46,465 nt of DNA from an uncultured Bacteroidota bacterium. Its GTDB lineage: Bacteria; Bacteroidota; Bacteroidia; UKL13-3. Location of the stretch: assembly GCA_903927505.1 (NCBI GenBank), contig CAIYNF010000152.1, positions 1-46,465 of the forward strand, written 5' to 3'. Positions 26,918 through 36,747 of this stretch are shown here, piece after piece. The position numbers were made by a program, and so were the translations under genes. Within the stretch, counting starts at the first letter, position 1. Each line of letters opens with the position of its first letter. The notes beneath the pieces were generated by a model. That model ran no database searches. It worked only from the letters and a program-made list of their open reading frames with translations, and was not told the origin of the DNA.

Positions 26918-27571
26918 ATGGTTTTTAGTAAAATAAAAAGACTTTTCGGAAGTAAGTCCATTGAAGATCCTAAATTAAAAATTTTGAATCAAGGTTTTGG
27001 CCATTATTTGTCAAAGCAAATGGGCAGTTCTATAGATGAAAATATGGAGGTATTGCCTTGGTTTACTTATCCTGCTATAGAATTTTTAAATCAATTAGAT
27101 TTTAGTAAGTCTAATTTTTTTGAGTGGGGTTCGGGTAATTCTTCAAAGTATTTTTCTAAAAGATGCCAAAGTATTATTTCAATTGAACATAATTGGAATT
27201 GGTATAATCAACAAAAAGATAGTTTAAGAGAAAACCAAAAAATAATATTCGCAAATGAAAGTTTATACCCTTCAATAATAGAAGATTTATTGGTACAATT
27301 TGATGTAATAATTATTGATGGCATTTTAAGAAATGAGTGTATTGAGCGAGCTGTTTTTCATATTGCTGATGATGGTATGATTATTTACGATAACTCAGAA
27401 AGAGGTCCTGAAAATTGCCAAATATTAAGAAATCAAGGATTTACTCAAATTGATTTTAGTGGCTTTGGGCCAATTAATGACTATACCTGGACAACAAGTA
27501 TTTTTTTTAAACGGTTTAAATTTAAGCCAATATCAATACAGCCAATTATTCCAATAGGAGGTGGTTATTAA
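26918..27571 (+). CDS. SAM-dependent methyltransferase-like protein
   Basis: FFEWGSGNSSKYFSKRCQSIISIEHNWNWY, FDVIIIDG. Confidence 0.7.
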   Translation: MVFSKIKRLFGSKSIEDPKLKILNQGFGHYLSKQMGSSIDENMEVLPWFTYPAIEFLNQLDFSKSNFFEWGSGNSSKYFSKRCQSIISIEHNWNWYNQQKDSLRENQKIIFANESLYPSIIEDLLVQFDVIIIDGILRNECIERAVFHIADDGMIIYDNSERGPENCQILRNQGFTQIDFSGFGPINDYTWTTSIFFKRFKFKPISIQPIIPIGGGY

Positions 27572-27573
27572 TT

Positions 27574-28293
27574 TTGAAAATAAGCACTAAAATTTTCTTA
27601 AAAACTATACCAAAGAAAATTAGAAGATTAATTGCTTTGGATACTTTTCCTTTTTTAAATAATTCATACAGTCAAGAAGGGGAAGATTTAATAATTGATA
27701 AACTATTAGGTTATAAGAAGAGTGGGTTTTATGTTGATATTGGAGCTCATCATCCACTTAGATTCTCAAATACGGCAATTTTTTATGAGAGGGGTTGGAA
27801 TGGAATAAATATTGATGCAATGCCTAGTGGGATGCTTGAATTCAATAGGCTGCGAAAACGAGATATCAATTTGGAATTGGCAATTTCGAATGTTGAAGAA
27901 ATAATGCAATTTTACATTTTTAACGAATCAGCGTTAAATACGCTAAACAAAGCAGAAGCCAAGAGTAAAGATGGTAAAAATGGCTATTATATTTCAAAAA
28001 TAATTGAACTCAAAACAATTGGACTTAAGGAAGTCTTGGATCGGCATATCATAGACAAAAATCTTGAAATTGATTTTTTTTCAATAGATACAGAAGGCAA
28101 TGATTTGAATGTATTAAAGTCGAATAATTGGACAAAATATAAGCCTAATTTGATATTGGTTGAAGATTTGAAAAACAGAAAAATAGAGGATTTAATAAAC
28201 TCAGACCTTTCAATATTCTTAAATAACTACAATTACTCAATTGTTGCTAAAACAATTAACACTATTATTTTTAAACGGATTAATGCAGAATAA
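27574..28293 (+). CDS. FkbM-family methyltransferase, TTG start
   Basis: SQEGEDLIIDKLLGYKKSGFYVDIGAHHPLRFSNTAIFYERGWNGINIDAMP...DFFSIDTEGNDLNVLKS. Confidence 0.88.
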   Translation: MKISTKIFLKTIPKKIRRLIALDTFPFLNNSYSQEGEDLIIDKLLGYKKSGFYVDIGAHHPLRFSNTAIFYERGWNGINIDAMPSGMLEFNRLRKRDINLELAISNVEEIMQFYIFNESALNTLNKAEAKSKDGKNGYYISKIIELKTIGLKEVLDRHIIDKNLEIDFFSIDTEGNDLNVLKSNNWTKYKPNLILVEDLKNRKIEDLINSDLSIFLNNYNYSIVAKTINTIIFKRINAE

Positions 28294-29242
28294 TTTAGCT
28301 CCTATTGCTTTGTTTGTTTATAATAGACCTGAACATACTAAGCGAGTGTTGGAATCACTTATTAAAAATCCCGAAGCAATACTTAGTGATTTATATGTGT
28401 TTGCTGATGGTCCAAAGAATCCTTTTGATTCAACCGAAATTGATAAAATCTTTCAAGTAAAAAGTTTATTTCACAATTATAAAAATCATTTTAAGAAATT
28501 TTTTTTAATTGAACGACCAAAAAATGTTGGTTTAGCAAATAATATTATTTCAGGAATAACTAACATTTTAAGGGAAAACGAATCTATTATTGTATTAGAG
28601 GATGATATTTTAGTGTCAAAAGGATTTCTTAATTATATGAATACAAGCTTGTTTTTGTATTATATGAATGAAAATGTTGCTACTATTCAAGGATTTCAAT
28701 TTCCAATAAAATTTAATCAAAAAGCAAGTACATATTTTGATTATTCAGTTGGTTGTTGGGGTTGGGCTACATGGAAGACCAGGTGGGGTCATTTTAAATC
28801 TGATGGAGTTTTCTTGTGGAATAAAATTAATGAATTAAATCTTTGGCAAAAATTTAATTTAAATAATACTTATAATTTTAAGGAATTATTAGAGGAACAA
28901 AATATTGGCAAAACGGATTCATGGGCAATTAGATGGTATGCATCCATGTTTTTACTAGGTAAATTAAATTTGTATCCAACTAAATCTCTAGTAATTAATA
29001 TTGGGAATGATGGTTCTGGAATTCATAAGGATAAAAGAGATATTTCACATTTTCCAATTATTGAGCATTTGCAATTAAGTAAAATGGATGTATTAATTGG
29101 CACAAGAGAGGTAAATAAGGTGATTGAATATAGAAGAAATGAATTGCGAAGATTGAGAATAAAAAATAGCCTTTTAAAATTCAGGATAAATATTTTAGGA
29201 ATCCCAAAGAAGATCAAGACTTTTGAAAGAACAAATTATTAG
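28283..29242 (+). CDS. Glycosyltransferase (GT2/HlpA-like); probable start is the internal ATG at 28283
   Basis: LAPIALFVYNRPEHTKRVLESLIKNPEA...NVGLANNIISGITNILRENESIIVLEDDILVSKGFLNYMN...GCWGWATWKTRW. Confidence 0.85.
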   Translation: MQNNLAPIALFVYNRPEHTKRVLESLIKNPEAILSDLYVFADGPKNPFDSTEIDKIFQVKSLFHNYKNHFKKFFLIERPKNVGLANNIISGITNILRENESIIVLEDDILVSKGFLNYMNTSLFLYYMNENVATIQGFQFPIKFNQKASTYFDYSVGCWGWATWKTRWGHFKSDGVFLWNKINELNLWQKFNLNNTYNFKELLEEQNIGKTDSWAIRWYASMFLLGKLNLYPTKSLVINIGNDGSGIHKDKRDISHFPIIEHLQLSKMDVLIGTREVNKVIEYRRNELRRLRIKNSLLKFRINILGIPKKIKTFERTNY

Positions 29243-30125
29243 TTATTCATTATTTAGTCCCAAGAATTTATATGTTAAATTGAGGACTTGGGATCTACAT
29301 AATTCCAATTTAAGATATTGGTATAATTTGCCTGCCATTGCTGCGGTTAATCAGATAATTTATCCTGATGCACAAATAGTTGTATATTTTTCTAAAGAAA
29401 TTAAGAGCAATCCATTATACCCTTTTTTAAAGGATTTGAGTATTGCATTTAATGCCTTTGAAATTTTTGAATTAGATTTAGATTTTGTTAATACTGAGCC
29501 AACTTTGTGGAGATTTAAACCCATTTTTAATAATGAGGCAAATTTGGTTATAACAAGAGATTTGGATTCGCTGCCAAATGAGCAGGAAATAAAGGCAACC
29601 TATTATTTTATTCAAAACAAGGAATACGCCATTCAATCAATTAGAACCCATACAAATCATAAATGGCCCATTACAATAATTTTGGCTGGTTTAAGTGCAT
29701 ATAGACCTAGCCAAATTGGCGAGATTGCAAATTTGGATTTTGAAACTTTTTATCATTCAAAAAAGTCTGAATTGTATGGGGTGGATCAAAAGGTAATAAT
29801 TGAATTACTAACAAGAGACAAGGATTTTACAAAAAATAAATTTTTAGATATTACACTTCAAAGTAGAAATCAAAAATTAGCCAAGCCTCTAATTCCTTGT
29901 ATAAGCATTGCTGAAAAAAGTTATTCAAAAAAAATTAAGTTAACTCATATTCCGCAAAAACTCTTAGATCTTTTGAATGATGCTACAGCATGGGGAGGCG
30001 AACCAATTGATTTTCGAGGATCTTGCTTAAAGAAATTACTTGAAATTGATCATCCCATTATTCAAAAGTTGAACTCAGTAATTATGAATAGCTCTTCAGA
30101 GATTCAATCATTTTATAAACTTTAA
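29223..30125 (+). CDS. Uncharacterised protein with a GT-like RDLDS motif, TTG start
   Basis: LWRFKPIFNNEANLVITRDLDSLPNEQEIKATYYFIQNKEYAIQSIRTHTNHKWPITIILAGLSAYRP; cluster context. Confidence 0.65.
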   Translation: MKEQIISYSLFSPKNLYVKLRTWDLHNSNLRYWYNLPAIAAVNQIIYPDAQIVVYFSKEIKSNPLYPFLKDLSIAFNAFEIFELDLDFVNTEPTLWRFKPIFNNEANLVITRDLDSLPNEQEIKATYYFIQNKEYAIQSIRTHTNHKWPITIILAGLSAYRPSQIGEIANLDFETFYHSKKSELYGVDQKVIIELLTRDKDFTKNKFLDITLQSRNQKLAKPLIPCISIAEKSYSKKIKLTHIPQKLLDLLNDATAWGGEPIDFRGSCLKKLLEIDHPIIQKLNSVIMNSSSEIQSFYKL

Positions 30126-30162
30126 AAATTAAAGCCTTATTAGATTTAAACGCAATCTAATT

Positions 30163-31062
30163 ATGAAAACAAAAATAAAAGATAATTTACCCCTTATTTC
30201 CATTATTATTCCTAATTTCAATTACGGTCAATATTTAGAGTCAGCAATTTTGTCTGTTTTAAATCAATCGTATAAAAATTTTGAACTTATTATTATTGAT
30301 GGCGGTAGCACTGATAATTCAATAGATGTTATTAAAAAATACAATAATCAAATCAAATTTTGGGTTAGTGAAAAAGACAGTGGACAGGCTAATGCAATTA
30401 ACAAGGGTTTAGAGTTTGCAAAAGGAGATTATGTGGCCTATCTAAATTCAGACGATGCATATTTAGGAGATATTTTTTTAGAAATATTTAATAAAAGAAA
30501 GTTAACAGCTGATTTTATATACGGTGATGTGTTGATTGGTGAAAATATAGAAAATGCAAAAATATTAAGAAGCAAAGACAATCATTTGTTGTTGTCAAGT
30601 TTGATTTTATTTTTTTATCGTGCAAATTATATTATTCCATCTCAAAGTGTTTTTATTAAAAGGGAATTTCTTTTAAAATATGAAATTGCCTATTTAAATG
30701 AAAACCTACACTATTGCATGGATTTAGACTGGTACTGCAGAATAGCCATGGCAAATCCAAGTGTTAAAAGATATTCTAAATTGGGAAGTTTTTTTAGGTC
30801 TAATTCTTATACTAAAACTAAAAAGGATGGAGCTAAAATGAAAATTGAGGCACTCAAAATTGCCTATAAATTTTTACCTTATTTAAAAAAAATTGAAATT
30901 ATTCAATTTTATAAATACAGATTATTTTCATTGGTTTTAAACGCAATCTATAGCAAAAAAATAAAATTGAATTTAATATTGCTATGCAAGATCTATAAGC
31001 GCATTGGGTTTATATGCTTAAGGGATAGAAGGTATCTTGGTTTATTTAAAGAGGTTTTTTAG
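30163..31062 (+). CDS. Glycosyltransferase family 2
   Basis: PLISIIIPNFNYGQYLESAILSVLNQSYKNFELIIIDGGSTDNSIDVIKKY...YLNSDDAYL. Confidence 0.93.
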   Translation: MKTKIKDNLPLISIIIPNFNYGQYLESAILSVLNQSYKNFELIIIDGGSTDNSIDVIKKYNNQIKFWVSEKDSGQANAINKGLEFAKGDYVAYLNSDDAYLGDIFLEIFNKRKLTADFIYGDVLIGENIENAKILRSKDNHLLLSSLILFFYRANYIIPSQSVFIKREFLLKYEIAYLNENLHYCMDLDWYCRIAMANPSVKRYSKLGSFFRSNSYTKTKKDGAKMKIEALKIAYKFLPYLKKIEIIQFYKYRLFSLVLNAIYSKKIKLNLILLCKIYKRIGFICLRDRRYLGLFKEVF

Positions 31063-31072
31063 GTTTCTAATT

Positions 31073-32170
31073 ATGAATCCAGCTTTATTGCATAGGGTAA
31101 ATTATCTACAACAATTATTTCGTTCAGCTCAAGTGGCAATTGTTGGAGGTTATCATTTTGGGAATTTGGGTGATATTGCTTTAGGTCGTAGTATCCAGGA
31201 ATTTCTTGAGCAAAAAGATATATCATCTGATTTACAAACGATTTATAATTTGAAAAAATGGCCCAAAAGGGATTATGCTATTATTGGCGGTGGAGCTATT
31301 GGATATAAGACTTGCTTAAATGAAATTATTAAACAATATCCCTATAAATTTTCTAAAATTGCCTTTTTTGGAGTTGATTTTAATGAAGAAAAATATAGCT
31401 TAGAAATTATTGAAATGTTGCAAAAGGCAGCATTTATAAGCACTAGAAGTAAACTACAGGCTGAAAATTTAAGTTTTATTACAAATAGAAATGATATTGT
31501 TAATTTCCCGGATCTTAGTTTTTCTTATAGAATACCAGCTTTTGAATTAGCAAGAAATAAGACAATTAATGATTCGATTGGCAAAAGTCGCCTGATTATT
31601 AATATCCTTCCCTTATATGGTAAAATAATTAATAGCAAGGTTCAGCCTATTGACCAATATAGAAAGGAACGCCCTGATGTTTATGCAAATTTCGACTTAA
31701 TACAAGCAAATTACTTGCGTTTAATTCATCTGAAGGTGGAAGAGGCATTAGATTTACATATGGAGGTGTTAAGTGTTCCATTCACACCTTTAGATAGGTT
31801 ATATTCTCAAATAGTATTGAATAATAAATATGTTACACATCTAAATTATAATTCCAATCCTTCATTTATTCAAAAACTCTTTAGAAAAAATGATTTGGTA
31901 ATTTGCACAAGATTGCATGCCACTATTTTTGCACTTAGAGCAGGATCAAAAATATTGCCAATTGCTTATGCAAAGAAAAATGAGGAATTATTAAAAGAGT
32001 TGACTTGGAATGAAAATGAATTTTATACAATTAAAGATTTAATAGATATTGATAATTACAATAAATTATATAGAAACACGGATGAATTCATTATAAGCAA
32101 TTTCGAGAAATTGAGTTTAGAGGGATTAAATATTGGTTTTCAAAATTTACATATAAATGATTTAAATTAG
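31073..32170 (+). CDS. Polysaccharide pyruvyl transferase-like protein; listed start 31037, internal ATG 31073 preferred
   Basis: AIVGGYHFGNLGDIALGRSIQEFLEQ, DYAIIGGGAIGY, FISTRSKLQAENL, DLVICTRLHATIFALRAGSKILPI. Confidence 0.82.
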   Translation: MNPALLHRVNYLQQLFRSAQVAIVGGYHFGNLGDIALGRSIQEFLEQKDISSDLQTIYNLKKWPKRDYAIIGGGAIGYKTCLNEIIKQYPYKFSKIAFFGVDFNEEKYSLEIIEMLQKAAFISTRSKLQAENLSFITNRNDIVNFPDLSFSYRIPAFELARNKTINDSIGKSRLIINILPLYGKIINSKVQPIDQYRKERPDVYANFDLIQANYLRLIHLKVEEALDLHMEVLSVPFTPLDRLYSQIVLNNKYVTHLNYNSNPSFIQKLFRKNDLVICTRLHATIFALRAGSKILPIAYAKKNEELLKELTWNENEFYTIKDLIDIDNYNKLYRNTDEFIISNFEKLSLEGLNIGFQNLHINDLN

Positions 32171-32983
32171 ATGCAGCCATTTATTTCAGTTATAATTCCA
32201 ACCTTTAAAAGGGACATAGATTTATTGCATTGTTTAACGGAGCTTAATAAACAGTTGCATTTGGAGCTTAAAAATAATTTTGAAATAATAGTCACAGACG
32301 ATGGACATTCCTTCGATTTGAAGAATGCATTAAATAACTCTTTTATTGATGTTAAATATTTGTTAGGGCCTCAGAAAGGTCCTGCAGCAAATAGGAATTT
32401 TGGCGCTCAAAATGCAATTGGTAATTGGCTTATTTTTTTGGATGATGATTGCATTCCACAAGACGGCTTTCTTTTGGCATATTTGGAGCTAATTAATAGC
32501 AGTAATTACAACGTAATAGAAGGTAAAACAATATCTAATCAACCGAAAAAAAGATATGATGAGGTTGCTCCAATCAATGAAAATGGTGGTAAACTTTGGT
32601 CATGTAATTTTGCCATAAAGAAAAATACTTTTTTTGAAGTTGGATGTTTCGATGAGAATTTCCTATTCGCTACCATGGAGGACATAGATTTGAAGAGTAG
32701 GTTGATTAAATTTGAAACATTGTTTTTTTGTTCAAATGCGATTGTGATACACCCGTGGCGAAGGAGAGTTGCTTTTGCTAATTTTAAAAATAGAATTAAA
32801 TCGCAAAAGTATTTTATAAAAAAATCTAACACGAAAACTAACTTGAATTTTAAAATTGGGCGTCTTAAAATATTAATAGGTGACGCTGTTTTTGGATTTA
32901 AAAATTTAGCATCCTATTCCTTTCGTGGTTGGAAATGTTATATTGATAAATTGGTCTTTAATTTTATCCTAATTTTTATTTAA
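32171..32983 (+). CDS. Glycosyltransferase family 2
   Basis: FISVIIPTFKRDIDLLHCLTELN...IIVTDDG...GPAANRNFGAQNAIGNWLIFLDDDCIP. Confidence 0.92.
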   Translation: MQPFISVIIPTFKRDIDLLHCLTELNKQLHLELKNNFEIIVTDDGHSFDLKNALNNSFIDVKYLLGPQKGPAANRNFGAQNAIGNWLIFLDDDCIPQDGFLLAYLELINSSNYNVIEGKTISNQPKKRYDEVAPINENGGKLWSCNFAIKKNTFFEVGCFDENFLFATMEDIDLKSRLIKFETLFFCSNAIVIHPWRRRVAFANFKNRIKSQKYFIKKSNTKTNLNFKIGRLKILIGDAVFGFKNLASYSFRGWKCYIDKLVFNFILIFI

Positions 32984-32985
32984 GT

Positions 32986-33552
32986 ATGTATTTTTATTTT
33001 CAGATAATTTTTGTTTTAAAAAAATATATTAATCGGTTTTTTGGAGCTTTTAGAAAATTTGGGTATCAAATTTCGGGACTTAAAATTGGTAAAAATACTT
33101 TTTTGCCCAAGGTAGATATGGTTTGGCCTCATCAAGTAACAATTGGTTTTGATTGTAAATTAGAGAATGATATATCATTTAAATATGACGGTATAAATAG
33201 TCCTGGCCCCTCAATTATTATTGGAAATAATGTTTTTATCGGTAAAAATGTTGAATTTAATATTCGCTCAAAAATTGAAATAGGCTCATTTTCACTAATT
33301 GCTTCAGGTGTTAAATTTATTGATCATGACCATGGTTTTGAAATAAATAAGTTTATAAAATTTCAAAATAGCACCAATTCACCTATAAAAATTGGTGAAG
33401 ATGTTTTGATTGGAGCAAATTCAATCATCTTAAGTGGCGTTACAGTTGGGAATGGTGCAATAATTGGTGCTGGTGCTGTATTAAAAAATAATGTAGGAGT
33501 AAATGAAATATGGGCAGGTGTTCCGGCGAAATTAATTGCATATAGAAATTGA
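32986..33552 (+). CDS. Left-handed beta-helix (hexapeptide) acyltransferase
   Basis: IIIGNNVFIGKNVEFNI...IKIGEDVLIGANSIILSGVTVGNGAIIGAGAVLKNNVGVNEIWAGVPAKLI. Confidence 0.92.
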   Translation: MYFYFQIIFVLKKYINRFFGAFRKFGYQISGLKIGKNTFLPKVDMVWPHQVTIGFDCKLENDISFKYDGINSPGPSIIIGNNVFIGKNVEFNIRSKIEIGSFSLIASGVKFIDHDHGFEINKFIKFQNSTNSPIKIGEDVLIGANSIILSGVTVGNGAIIGAGAVLKNNVGVNEIWAGVPAKLIAYRN

Positions 33553-34658
33553 AAATTGCAATTGTATTAGGCTGTCTTGAACCTAGAAAAAATGGTGTAG
33601 CAGATTATTCATTTGTCCTTGCAAATCAATTGCAAGAATTAGGTCATGAGATCATGTTGGTATCAATTAATGATCCATATATTGATAAATTAACAAGATT
33701 TAATTATGAAGTATTAACTATTCCTAAAATAAGAATTTCGGATTCATTAAGTGATTTAGAAAGAAAAGAAATAATTACAAATCACATCAATTTGTTTTCC
33801 CCAGATATAGTTAGTATTCAGTTTGTTAGTTATTCCTTTCATAAAAAGGGAATACCATATAATTTGGCCAATTTATTTAGTGGTATTATTAATTTAAATG
33901 CGCATATTCATTTTCATGAACTTTGGATTGAAGAGGGAAAATTATGGAATATTAAAAATATCCTGTTGGGATTAGTTCAAAAATTAACTATTTATAAATT
34001 TATTAAATCTATTAATCCATTTTCAATAACTACGAGTATTCCCTATTTTTCTCAAATGCTATTTTCTTTAAATAATGTAGAGATTTTGCCTTTATTTGGT
34101 AATATTTTAAAGGAAGAATTTTCATGTAATCAGTTATTAATTGATACCTCAAAATTTACAATTGTTGTATTTGGTAACCTAACTACAAAAATAAATGAAT
34201 TAGAAAATCAGTTAATTAGGTTGAAAAATCTAGTTGAAAGAGAAAATCTCGAAATCTCAATAAAATTTATTGGGAATATTAAAACCTACAAAACAAAGTC
34301 TTATAGTTTATTCGTTAAATATTTTGGGAATGAGTGTATTCAGCATTATGGAGAGTGTTCCAATCAAACTATTTCACTTTTGTTTCAAACCGCAAATCTT
34401 GGAATTTCAAGAGCAGACTATAAGTATTTAGGTAAAAGTGGTTCATCTATGGCTATGTTAGAGCACGGTTTGCCATTGTTGATTAGGGGAAACAGACCTA
34501 ATGAATATTTAAATATTTTTTTACAGCAATTTAATAATCAATTGCTTTATTTCTCAGATTCAACATATAGTTTACCCCCCAAAGGGCATCATAATAACAG
34601 GCAGAAAGAAATTGCGCAGCAATTTATTTCTATCATAAATAAACATAATATTGCTTAA
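33549..34658 (+). CDS. Glycosyltransferase (GT4-like), TTG start overlapping upstream TGA
   Basis: KIAIVLGCLEPRKNGVADYSFVLANQLQELGHEIMLVSI; C-terminal FQTANLGISRADYKYLGKSGSSMAMLEHGLPLLIRG. Confidence 0.72.
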   Translation: MKIAIVLGCLEPRKNGVADYSFVLANQLQELGHEIMLVSINDPYIDKLTRFNYEVLTIPKIRISDSLSDLERKEIITNHINLFSPDIVSIQFVSYSFHKKGIPYNLANLFSGIINLNAHIHFHELWIEEGKLWNIKNILLGLVQKLTIYKFIKSINPFSITTSIPYFSQMLFSLNNVEILPLFGNILKEEFSCNQLLIDTSKFTIVVFGNLTTKINELENQLIRLKNLVERENLEISIKFIGNIKTYKTKSYSLFVKYFGNECIQHYGECSNQTISLLFQTANLGISRADYKYLGKSGSSMAMLEHGLPLLIRGNRPNEYLNIFLQQFNNQLLYFSDSTYSLPPKGHHNNRQKEIAQQFISIINKHNIA

Positions 34659-35679
34659 ATTGAATCATTATTATCAAATAGAAGGCTTATTAAGAAATAA
34701 CATTGGTGATGTGATTCAAGGTTTGGCAGCAAAGCAGTTTTTGAATAGTAATGCGCTTGCTTTAGATAGGGAAAATCCTAAACCAGAAAATGAAAATGAT
34801 GGGCTACTTATAGGAAATGGGTGGTACCAACATAATTTTGAAAATTTCCCACCTCCATTAAATATAAAACCATTTTATATTTCTATTCATATTGCTAAGA
34901 GTGAATTTTTGCATTCAAGTAGCATTAGGAATCACTTTAAATTTCATGAACCAATTGGTTGTAGAGATTATAAAACCCTTTGGTTATTTAGAGCTTTTGG
35001 GATTGCTGCCTATTATTCAGGGTGTCTTACACTTACTTTTGAGAATAGTTGTAAGGATATCTTAAAAACTTCAAAGGTGTTGTGGGTAGATAATATAGAC
35101 CATAAAATTCCAAAAAATATTGAAGATAAATTAAATGAACTTTTTCCTCTTGGAATTACCAAAATAAGCCACGATCCAATTGAAATCAATGCAAGTTTTA
35201 AGTATTATGTAACCCAAAATGAGACTTTGGTGGCTGAGTTATTTGAAAATTACAAGAAAGCTTCACTCGTGCTTACAAGTAAAATTCATTGCGCAATTCC
35301 ATGTTTAGCTATGGGAGTACCAGTTATTTTAATACATCCAAATCCAAAGGATCCTCGCCTAGATTTGATTAGACAAATTGGACATATAATTAGCTATGAT
35401 GATTTATTAACTTTGAATAAATTACCATCTCTAGAAATAAATAAGAGAAAATTAAATTTTCTTAGAAAACGTATGATTTTCCTGACTAAAAAGGCCGTAG
35501 AATCTAATAAAAATCCATTTCAAAATCCAGATTCTCCAAAATTATTTTTCCAGGCCTTTTATTTTAAATTAGTAAGTAGGCTGTTTCATTTTTTTGTAGT
35601 ATTAATTTGGAGCTTGAAAATTCAAAGAACCAAATTGACACGAATACTTGGTATTAATTTTTTAAATAATTCATTTTGA
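34651..35679 (+). CDS. Polysaccharide pyruvyl transferase-like protein (second copy in the cluster)
   Basis: NIGDVIQGLAAKQFL, GCRDYKTLWLFRAFGIAAYYSGCLTLTF, ASLVLTSKIHCAIPCLAMGVPVILI. Confidence 0.8.
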   Translation: MLKLNHYYQIEGLLRNNIGDVIQGLAAKQFLNSNALALDRENPKPENENDGLLIGNGWYQHNFENFPPPLNIKPFYISIHIAKSEFLHSSSIRNHFKFHEPIGCRDYKTLWLFRAFGIAAYYSGCLTLTFENSCKDILKTSKVLWVDNIDHKIPKNIEDKLNELFPLGITKISHDPIEINASFKYYVTQNETLVAELFENYKKASLVLTSKIHCAIPCLAMGVPVILIHPNPKDPRLDLIRQIGHIISYDDLLTLNKLPSLEINKRKLNFLRKRMIFLTKKAVESNKNPFQNPDSPKLFFQAFYFKLVSRLFHFFVVLIWSLKIQRTKLTRILGINFLNNSF

Positions 35680-36746
35680 AAAAAAAGAAGGTTTTAATTT
35701 TTGTTCCAAGACTTTTAGAAAGAGGAGGTATAGAAAGCCATCTGAAAGAATTATGTTTTCAATTCAAGGGGGCAGCATATGAACTTTCTATTTTGGTATT
35801 GGATAATCAATCTAGTAAGGAGACCCAAACTTGTTATAAAGCAATTTGCAGCAATACTTGGTTTATTCAGGCTAATTTATCCATATTAAGGTGGCTAATG
35901 TTTTTTAAAATATTGCCTAAGCTTTGGATAAATAAATTTGATATCTTTTATTCTAATGGTCAAGGTAATAGCATTTTACTTTTAAACCAGTTATTTAATA
36001 AAAAACTTAAGTGGATTCATCACCATCACACCACTGGTGATTACTTAGATAAGAAGGCTTGGTCGAATTCCTATTTTCAAACATTAAAAAAATGCGATGT
36101 TCTTATTGCCTGTACAGAGGTTTCAACCAATAGTCTGTCTGGAATTCTTCAAAGAGAAGTTGTACATATTTCTTGCTTTTCTCGGGAAATTATTTTAAAA
36201 AATCAATCCCATTCTAATAGCCCATTTCGTCTCGGATATTTTGGAAGATTGATTAAAGAAAAAGGAATAGATTTATTGGCCCAAATGTCTACTGATAAGG
36301 ATTTTGAAGATATTGAGTTTCATATTTGGGGAGATGGTAAATCTTATCCAATTAGTTATTTTAATTCTTTTAGTAATTTATTTTATCATGGTAGTTTTCA
36401 AGGGGAAATAGAATTAACTGAGGTTTTAAATTATATAGATGCTTTGATTTTAATTTCCACGCATCCTGAAGGTTTGCCAATAAGTTTATTAGAGACAATG
36501 GGCAGTGGAAAGCCATGGATAGCATCCGATATTGGAGGGATTGTGGAGATTTCAATTGATTCTAAATTGAATTATCTACTTTCTAGGGATATTGATTATG
36601 AAAGTCTTAAAATCCAGGTTTTAGACTTTATTAACCAAGTAAAAGACCGGCCAGGTTTGAACCAAAATCAAATTCAGTTCTATAAGCAGCATTATTCTTC
36701 TAGTTATTTAAATTCCTGTTGGGAAAATATTTTCGCAAAAATTTAA
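35676..36746 (+). CDS. Glycosyltransferase family 4, TTG start overlapping upstream TGA
   Basis: VLIFVPRLLERGGIESHLKELCFQF...RLGYFGRLIKEKGIDLLAQMS...ALILISTHPEGLPISLLETMGSGKPWIASDIGGIVEI. Confidence 0.9.
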   Translation: MKKKKVLIFVPRLLERGGIESHLKELCFQFKGAAYELSILVLDNQSSKETQTCYKAICSNTWFIQANLSILRWLMFFKILPKLWINKFDIFYSNGQGNSILLLNQLFNKKLKWIHHHHTTGDYLDKKAWSNSYFQTLKKCDVLIACTEVSTNSLSGILQREVVHISCFSREIILKNQSHSNSPFRLGYFGRLIKEKGIDLLAQMSTDKDFEDIEFHIWGDGKSYPISYFNSFSNLFYHGSFQGEIELTEVLNYIDALILISTHPEGLPISLLETMGSGKPWIASDIGGIVEISIDSKLNYLLSRDIDYESLKIQVLDFINQVKDRPGLNQNQIQFYKQHYSSSYLNSCWENIFAKI

Positions 36747-36747
36747 C

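Noticed and set aside
28241-28282. Extended N-terminus of the GT2/HlpA-like protein (MLLKQLTLLFLNGL)
   Set aside because: Overlaps the end of the FkbM gene out of frame; the ATG at 28283 gives a typical N-terminus.
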